Source: MGIIb-P sp963934015
GTDB lineage: Archaea; Thermoplasmatota; Poseidoniia; Poseidoniales; Thalassarchaeaceae
Direction: 5' to 3'
Length of the DNA: 37,318 nt
NCBI GenBank assembly: GCA_963934015.1
Contig: CAWVWT010000021.1
Span: 1-37,318, forward strand
Part shown: piece by piece, positions 32,953 through 37,318 of the stretch
Numbering within the stretch: position 1 is the stretch's first letter
Layout of the letters: each line of letters begins with the position of its first letter
The notes under the pieces: model-generated
Databases searched by the model: none
What the model was told of the DNA's origin: nothing
Seen by the model: only the letters and a program-made list of their open reading frames with translations
Made by a program: the position numbers and the translations under genes

Positions 32953-33693
32953 TCACCGTCGATTTATCTTCGCCAATAATCTCAACATTTCTAGATAAAT
33001 CCAGACGACAGTAACCAAAAGGCCGAAGACTGCTCTCCATTCCAAACTCTTTGGCGCTCCATTTTCAACTCCACGTTCTATGAAATCAAAATCGGCCGCT
33101 AAACAAAGAGCGCCCAATCCGATTACGAGCAAAGAGAACCCAATGCCAATGGGTCCACTTCCGTGGATGTAAGGGATCTGGGGCCCACCAACCAATGCGA
33201 AAATTAGGGTGAGCATGTACACTAAGAAAACTGCAGACATGGCACTGTAAACTGCGATGCGAAAATTATCAGTAACGGCGATAATCCCCATTCTGTAAAT
33301 CACCAACATGCCTCCAAATACAGCAGCTGTCAACATGAATGCCTGAATTGCAATCCCTGGGTATGATAACTCAAATAGTGTGGTAATCCCACCAAGGAAA
33401 AGGCCTTGCAACGCCGCATATGTCAGAACCGCAACGGGATTCTCTGCCAATCCGGTAAACAGCATCACAAAGAAGAATATGATGCCAGCAACCCATCCTA
33501 CAACACTTAGCAAGAATGCTAATTCCGGATTTCCAGTGACAAATAAACCGAAAACAGACATGCCACTAATCATCATCACGAAGAACGTAATCAGTCCTTT
33601 TTCGGCAACACCCTCAATGGTCATTTTGTCTTGTACGAGATCTTGTATCGTGAAAACAGAATCATTCAGAGCAGGGTTGCTTGTACGGTACAT
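32953..33693 (-). CDS. Bax inhibitor-1/YccA family membrane protein
   Basis: The 246-residue protein has a short polar N-terminus (about 28 residues) and seven hydrophobic segments filling the rest, the topology of the BI-1/TMBIM family (YccA, BsYetJ). The last helix contains RAVFGLLVTVVWIYLEMLRLL, a family hallmark. Some members are pH-sensitive calcium leak channels and others modulate membrane proteases; the role here is open. A GAGAACC box lies 21 nt before ATG 33693 in a 25-nt gap after lipB, so it may have its own promoter. Confidence 0.9.
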   Translation of the reverse strand: MYRTSNPALNDSVFTIQDLVQDKMTIEGVAEKGLITFFVMMISGMSVFGLFVTGNPELAFLLSVVGWVAGIIFFFVMLFTGLAENPVAVLTYAALQGLFLGGITTLFELSYPGIAIQAFMLTAAVFGGMLVIYRMGIIAVTDNFRIAVYSAMSAVFLVYMLTLIFALVGGPQIPYIHGSGPIGIGFSLLVIGLGALCLAADFDFIERGVENGAPKSLEWRAVFGLLVTVVWIYLEMLRLLAKINRR

Positions 33694-33714
33694 GCAACTA
33701 TGCAGAACTTGGTG

Positions 33715-33720
33715 GTTCTC
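33715..33720 (-). promoter_or_regulatory. Candidate promoter box GAGAAC upstream of the BI-1 gene
   Basis: GAGAACC on the coding strand ends 21 nt before the BI-1 ATG, overlapping the last bases of lipB. It matches the AAGAACC boxes at 6131 and 22200 except for the first base. Confidence 0.28.
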
Positions 33721-34360
33721 AAGGCTTCGCTTCGTTCCGGTTGAGACATTCAGACATTACAGATAGCAATGATTCAATCAAATCATCACCCGATATGTCA
33801 TATCCCAAGCGATCTAAAGATGTGGTTGTTCCAGCAGAGAGGCCACAACCATCCAAAATCTCGACACGGCCCTTTGGTGTCGCGTAGTTGATGGTGAACC
33901 CATGTCGCGAAACCCAGCGCATGAAGGCCAACCCTACAGATCCTACTTTAGCGTCTGCAACCCACACACCTTGCATTCTCTCATCTGTACCTGAATCGAT
34001 GCCAAGTTGTGCGAGGGCTGAAACTATCCATAGTTCCAATTTCGAGGTAATCCGCTTGACATTCGCTTCCCCCTCCAGATCCCACTTGAAAATTGGATAC
34101 ACGACCAATTGTCCTGGCCCATGCCACGTGATGCCACCACCACGATCAACATCTGTGGTGGGGTAATCGGAGGGTACCACGACATCATCGCGACGAGCAC
34201 CAGGTCCAATAGTGACGATTTCAGGGTGACTGCAAAACAGAAGGGTGTCGTCGATTTCATCTCGCAATCGCTGCTGTTGTAATTCGCGCATTAGCAATTC
34301 AGTATCAGGGTAAATCGTGTGGCCAAGACGGCAGATTTTGACCACACGCTGCACCGCCAT
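33719..34360 (-). CDS. lipB: Octanoyltransferase LipB
   Basis: The 213-residue protein moves octanoyl groups to lipoyl domains. It has FCSHPEIVTIG near residue 42 and RGGGITWHGPGQLVVYPI (73-90). The catalytic pair is K138 (in DAKVGSVGL) and C172 (in LDGCGLSAG), at the same spacing as in E. coli LipB (K135/C169). The substrate protein is likely the E2 encoded at 36319 onward. A LipB is a bacterial-type feature for an archaeon. The ATG at 34360 faces the TerB-like gene across a 50-nt gap. Confidence 0.92.
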   Translation of the reverse strand: MAVQRVVKICRLGHTIYPDTELLMRELQQQRLRDEIDDTLLFCSHPEIVTIGPGARRDDVVVPSDYPTTDVDRGGGITWHGPGQLVVYPIFKWDLEGEANVKRITSKLELWIVSALAQLGIDSGTDERMQGVWVADAKVGSVGLAFMRWVSRHGFTINYATPKGRVEILDGCGLSAGTTTSLDRLGYDISGDDLIESLLSVMSECLNRNEAKP

Positions 34361-34386
34361 GGCATCCGGTGGGGGCGGCGGGGCAT

Positions 34387-34397
34387 GAAGTAAATGG
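34387..34397. promoter_or_regulatory. AT-rich element in the lipB/TerB-like divergent gap
   Basis: GAAGTAAATGG (plus) or CCATTTACTTC (minus) is the only AT-rich stretch near the centre of the 50-nt gap, about 26-37 nt before lipB and 13-23 nt before ATG 34411. It could act as a TATA-like element for lipB. Weak evidence. Confidence 0.2.
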
Positions 34398-34410
34398 ATT
34401 CAATAACAAG

Positions 34411-34890
34411 ATGACAAAGCCGGTGGACATGCTACCAGATACTCTGCATATGTTCGACAAGGAAGATAGGAAAGCCTACTGCCGTGTATTGGCCGCAGTC
34501 GCCCTTGCAGATGGCCGGGTATCGACTGAGGAATTTGCTAACTATGAGTCGCGAATGGGCATGGCTCTTCTTCCACCTGAGGAACGCGTCATCTTACGTC
34601 AGGAATTGAAGCGTGGTCGGAGTTTCATCAATGCTGCAGATCACATGCACCCCGCTCATCTTCGAATCGCATTGCGGGATGCACTACTGATGGCTGCAGC
34701 CGACGGACACTATGATGCACGCGAGATGGATGTCGTCAAGGACTTGGCGCAAAAAGCCTCATTTTCAGAGGAAGACCTCGAGAGCCTATACGATTGGATT
34801 GACGAAGGCTGGAAATGGATGAAGAAAGGTCGCAGTGTACTATCTCTACCTGAGGATATTCATCACTGGGGCACGGTCTACGAATCGTAA
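34411..34890 (+). CDS. TerB-like protein
   Basis: The 159-residue helical protein has the two acidic repeats of the TerB family: VALADGRVSTEEF near residue 33 and AAADGHYDAREMD near residue 100, each placed before a helix as possible metal-binding sites. TerB-like domains occur in tellurite resistance operons but more widely in stress and surveillance proteins; tellurite is not implied. ATG 34411 is chosen; GTG 34369 would add 14 residues. No ribosome-binding site is visible, so it may be leaderless. Its TAA abuts the TGA of lpdA. Confidence 0.78.
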   Translation: MTKPVDMLPDTLHMFDKEDRKAYCRVLAAVALADGRVSTEEFANYESRMGMALLPPEERVILRQELKRGRSFINAADHMHPAHLRIALRDALLMAAADGHYDAREMDVVKDLAQKASFSEEDLESLYDWIDEGWKWMKKGRSVLSLPEDIHHWGTVYES

Positions 34891-36309
34891 TCAAACAGTA
34901 TGAATTGCATGCCCTAATGTCTTGAGCACACTTTCGTGGAATGATTCCGACATGGTTGGGTGCGCATGGATTGTTCCAGCGATGTCTTCGAGGACCGCAC
35001 CCATCTCTAATGCTAGGGTGAATTCTCCAGATAGTTCACTCACATGACTCCCAGTAGCTTGAATGCCGAGAATTACATGATCACTTTCGCGTGCGACCAC
35101 GCGCACAAAGCCTCCAGTCTTCTCTGCCTCCATCGTCAGAGCGCGCCCATTCGCTGCTAGCGGGAATTTCCCAGTGATGATTTCTTCACCAGCTTCTACT
35201 GCTTCATCGGGTGTCAGTCCAACACAGATGATTTCAGGTTCTGTGAACACGATAGCTGGAATTGCAACAGGGTCGAAGGAACGCTTGTGCCCTGCAATAA
35301 TCTCTGCCACCATTTCACCCTGCGCACTCGCGCGATGTGCCAGCATGGGTTCGCCAGATACGTCACCGATGGCAAAGACACCTCGCATCGATGTTTTACA
35401 CTGATCGTCGATTCGAATGAATCGCTCATCCGCATCCATCCGCAAACCCATTTTCTCCAAACCCCAACCTTGCGTATTGGGGCGACGTCCAACTGTCACT
35501 AGGACTCGGTCGAATGTTTCAGCCTGCATCTCTCCGCCGCCATCTTTCCAAGTAAGTTCCACCTTACCATCATTGATCTCAGCTCCCTGTGCAAGGCAAT
35601 TGACATGTGTTGTGACCCCATTCTTTCTCAACCATGTCACCAATGGCCGACGTAATTCATCATCGAAAATTGCCAAGACCTTGTCGAGTCCCTCGATTAC
35701 AGTCACTTCGGAACCGAGCCTGCGCAGTGCGATTCCTAGTTCGAGGCCGATGTAGCCTCCTCCGATGACGGCAACCTTCTCAGGCAGGGCATCCAAATCA
35801 AGTGCACCCGTCGAGGAACAGATGAATTTCTCATCGAATTTCATGAATGGTAATTCAATGGGTGTTGAACCTGTTGCGAGGATGACGTTCTCCGCTTCGA
35901 TATTGATTGGGCCATCCTTTGTCTCGACAGTACAGTGCTTTGCATCTTTGAATGTGGCCCAACCCGCGATGAGTGTTGCTCCAGCGTTCTTCAGTAGATG
36001 CTCAACACCTTTGTTGAGTTTGGTCACAATATCCTCCTTCCATGAGATGAGTTCTTTCATGTTCAATGAAACAGATCCATCAATTTTCATGCCCATGTGC
36101 CCCTCCATGTGCTGGGACAAGTGATGCATTCTTTCTGAGGCATGAATCAAGGCCTTCGATGGTATACAACCACGAATCAAACAGGTGCCACCAGCTTTGT
36201 CCCCTTCAACAATCACGGTATCAAGCCCGAGTTGAGCCGCACGTATCGCGGCGACATATCCACCTGGGCCAGCGCCTATGACCAATACTTGACAAGAAAT
36301 ATCTTTCAT
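34891..36309 (-). CDS. lpdA: Dihydrolipoamide dehydrogenase (E3)
   Basis: The 472-residue flavoenzyme has the FAD-binding GAGPGGYVAAIRAAQLG, the redox disulfide C43-x4-C48 in GGTCLIRGCIPSK (the more common form is CLNVGC), the NAD-binding GGGYIGLELG near residue 179, the FAD-binding AIGDV near residue 316 and the C-terminal His-Glu dyad in HAHPTMSESFHE. It reoxidises the lipoyl groups of E2, encoded just upstream. TGAGGTG, which contains the E2 stop, lies 5 nt before ATG 36309. Its TGA touches the TAA of the TerB-like gene. Confidence 0.96.
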   Translation of the reverse strand: MKDISCQVLVIGAGPGGYVAAIRAAQLGLDTVIVEGDKAGGTCLIRGCIPSKALIHASERMHHLSQHMEGHMGMKIDGSVSLNMKELISWKEDIVTKLNKGVEHLLKNAGATLIAGWATFKDAKHCTVETKDGPINIEAENVILATGSTPIELPFMKFDEKFICSSTGALDLDALPEKVAVIGGGYIGLELGIALRRLGSEVTVIEGLDKVLAIFDDELRRPLVTWLRKNGVTTHVNCLAQGAEINDGKVELTWKDGGGEMQAETFDRVLVTVGRRPNTQGWGLEKMGLRMDADERFIRIDDQCKTSMRGVFAIGDVSGEPMLAHRASAQGEMVAEIIAGHKRSFDPVAIPAIVFTEPEIICVGLTPDEAVEAGEEIITGKFPLAANGRALTMEAEKTGGFVRVVARESDHVILGIQATGSHVSELSGEFTLALEMGAVLEDIAGTIHAHPTMSESFHESVLKTLGHAIHTV

Positions 36310-36314
36310 ATTGA

Positions 36315-36321
36315 CACCTCA
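36315..36321 (-). promoter_or_regulatory. Stop codon fused to Shine-Dalgarno (TGAGGTG) before lpdA
   Basis: The TGA stop of the E2 gene is the first codon of TGAGGTG, 5 nt before the lpdA ATG. The arrangement implies coupled synthesis of E2 and E3. Confidence 0.7.
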
Positions 36322-37318
36322 GAGAATCGAGATCGGGTGCTCGAGTAATTGCTTGAGTGCTTGCACTAATGCGGCACCATCAGCTCCATCGACAACACGA
36401 TGGTCCCATGATGAGGATAGATTCATCATCCTTCGAATTGTGATTTTTCCATCGATGACTACGGCTCTATCGTTTGCTTTGTGCACACCAAGGATCCCAA
36501 CTTCTGGGTGATTAATAATTGGGGTTGCGCCCAATCCACCATCTCGACCTAGGCTGGTAATCGTGAATGTAGATCCAGTCAAATCATCTAGACTGGCACT
36601 CCCATCTCGCGCGGCGCTTGCGACACGGAGGAGTTCGGCTCCGGCTTCCCAAATTGTCTTCGCCTCAACATGTTTGACGACAGGCACATACAGGCCTCTG
36701 TCCGTCGTCGTAGCGATTCCAATATTGATGGCACTGTGGAGTGACAGTATCTCCTTTTGGTCATCATATCTGGCATTACAGCCTCCGTGTTCACCTTGGA
36801 ACAATTTGACGAGTGCCTGCATGATGAAAGGCAGGTAGGTTAACTTCGGCTGCTCCTCTGTTCGATTGGCGTTCATCCATTGTCTGAGGGCTTCAAGGTC
36901 AGTTACGTCAACTTCTTCAAAATATGAGAAATGCGGAATTGTAGTGTATGATTTGGTCATTTGATCAGCAATCTTTCTGCGCAGACCAACCACTGGAACT
37001 TCGGTTACGCCTGAGCGTTCTTGTCCTGGCATACTAATCGGTAATCCACCAACTGTTTGTGGTCGTGTCAGATATGCATCGAGATCATCATGTGTGATGC
37101 GCCCTGCAGGTCCTGAACCGCTTACCTGAGAAAGTGAGACCCCTTCCTCTTTGGCTCGTCGACGGACTACAGGTGAAGCCAGTGGTCTACGCGAGGTGCC
37201 GGATGCAGCGACCGGTTCAGGTGCAGGTGTTGTGGGTGCTACTGGTTTTGGAGTGGGGGCGGGTGCAGGTGCAGGCGTCGGTTCTGGTTCGGGTTTAGCC
37301 GCAGGTTCGGGTTCAGCC
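36319..37318 (-). CDS. 2-oxoacid dehydrogenase E2, dihydrolipoyl acyltransferase (5' partial)
   Basis: The reading frame is open to the window edge, so the N-terminal lipoyl domain is outside. The visible 332 residues begin with a Pro/Ala/Glu/Lys-rich swinging linker (PEPEPTPAPAPAP). The E3-binding domain follows (SPVVRRRAKEEGVSLSQV...GRITHDDLDAYL). The rest is the catalytic domain with the acyltransferase motif DHRVVDGADGA near the C-terminus. It transfers acyl groups to CoA. Which 2-oxoacid is used (pyruvate, 2-oxoglutarate or branched-chain) depends on the E1 genes, which are not in view. lpdA lies directly downstream, and lipB is 2 kb away. Confidence 0.95.
   Translation of the reverse strand, partial: AEPEPAAKPEPEPTPAPAPAPTPKPVAPTTPAPEPVAASGTSRRPLASPVVRRRAKEEGVSLSQVSGSGPAGRITHDDLDAYLTRPQTVGGLPISMPGQERSGVTEVPVVGLRRKIADQMTKSYTTIPHFSYFEEVDVTDLEALRQWMNANRTEEQPKLTYLPFIMQALVKLFQGEHGGCNARYDDQKEILSLHSAINIGIATTTDRGLYVPVVKHVEAKTIWEAGAELLRVASAARDGSASLDDLTGSTFTITSLGRDGGLGATPIINHPEVGILGVHKANDRAVVIDGKITIRRMMNLSSSWDHRVVDGADGAALVQALKQLLEHPISIL

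Noticed and set aside
34411..34890. Tellurite resistance operon
   Set aside because: Only one TerB-like domain protein is present; no TerC, TerD or related genes are nearby.
1..37318. tRNA or rRNA genes, CRISPR arrays, insertion sequences
   Set aside because: The gaps are too short and show no cloverleaf arms, spaced repeats, transposase or terminal inverted repeats.
1..37318. A defence, toxin-antitoxin or secretion island
   Set aside because: No nuclease, toxin, helicase or secretion ATPase families were found; gene content is core metabolism and information processing with even composition.

Overview
This 37.3 kb window is almost wall-to-wall coding sequence and carries about 41 genes. 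No gap between genes exceeds about 110 bases. I found no rRNA, tRNA, insertion sequence, prophage or CRISPR array. The information-processing genes are archaeal: aIF2-beta, aRF1 with NIKS and GGQ motifs, a class I lysyl-tRNA synthetase, the aTrm56 tRNA 2'-O-methyltransferase, an archaeal UMP kinase, a NOG1-type GTPase and an HTH-PRTase (GfcR/PyrE-like) protein. The metabolic genes look bacterial in type: FolP, FolB, pterin carbinolamine dehydratase, trimeric dUTPase, LipB, E2/E3 of a 2-oxoacid dehydrogenase, UbiX, thiolase and peroxiredoxin. This mixture, with moderate GC, marine-type compactness and Shine-Dalgarno sites of the GGAGGTG type, suggests a marine Thermoplasmatota archaeon, most likely Marine Group II (Ca. 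Poseidoniales). That placement is an inference; no marker tree could be run.

Layout. 1-4102 (+): a fused Fe-S/NrfD membrane protein, cut by the window start, and a molybdopterin oxidoreductase. 8181-4089 (-): folP, a TraB-family protein, a thiolase and a TauE/SafE permease whose end overlaps the oxidoreductase. 8182-14185 (+): an unknown membrane protein, aTrm56, carA, carB. 18335-14186 (-): dut, the HTH-PRTase protein, lysS, a zinc-ribbon/coiled-coil protein. 18409-18819 (+): aIF2-beta. 20835-18820 (-): a small unknown protein, carbinolamine dehydratase, a thioredoxin-like ferredoxin, a quinone-oxidoreductase-like MDR protein. 20939-22060 (+): GTPase. 23837-22062 (-): UMP kinase, a DUF2116-like zinc ribbon, an unknown membrane protein, a 38-residue zinc ribbon. 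23941-27278 (+): prf1, argS, an acidic membrane protein. 28257-27285 (-): a thioredoxin-like protein, an unknown zinc-binding protein and a 26-residue ORF, divergent from a peroxiredoxin (28310-28774, +). 34360-28775 (-): lipB, a BI-1 family protein, an aminotransferase, ubiX, an M28 peptidase, a parvulin, folB. 34411-34890 (+): TerB-like. 37318-34891 (-): E2 (partial) and lpdA.

Some genes belong together functionally. LipB makes the lipoyl cofactor used by the adjacent E2/E3 genes. CarAB, the UMP kinase and dUTPase serve pyrimidine metabolism. FolP, FolB and the carbinolamine dehydratase serve pterin/folate chemistry. The thioredoxin-like protein and the peroxiredoxin form a divergent pair.

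The most unusual signals are architectural. All seven convergent gene pairs end within 6 nt of each other or overlap. Four abut with zero spacing, always pairing one TGA with one TAA as TGATTA or its complement TAATCA. At least four within-operon junctions fuse the upstream stop codon with the next gene's ribosome-binding site (TGAGGTG). Several genes carry an (A/G)AGAAC box 20-22 nt upstream of the start codon. Four strong hairpins lie in the few gaps that do exist.
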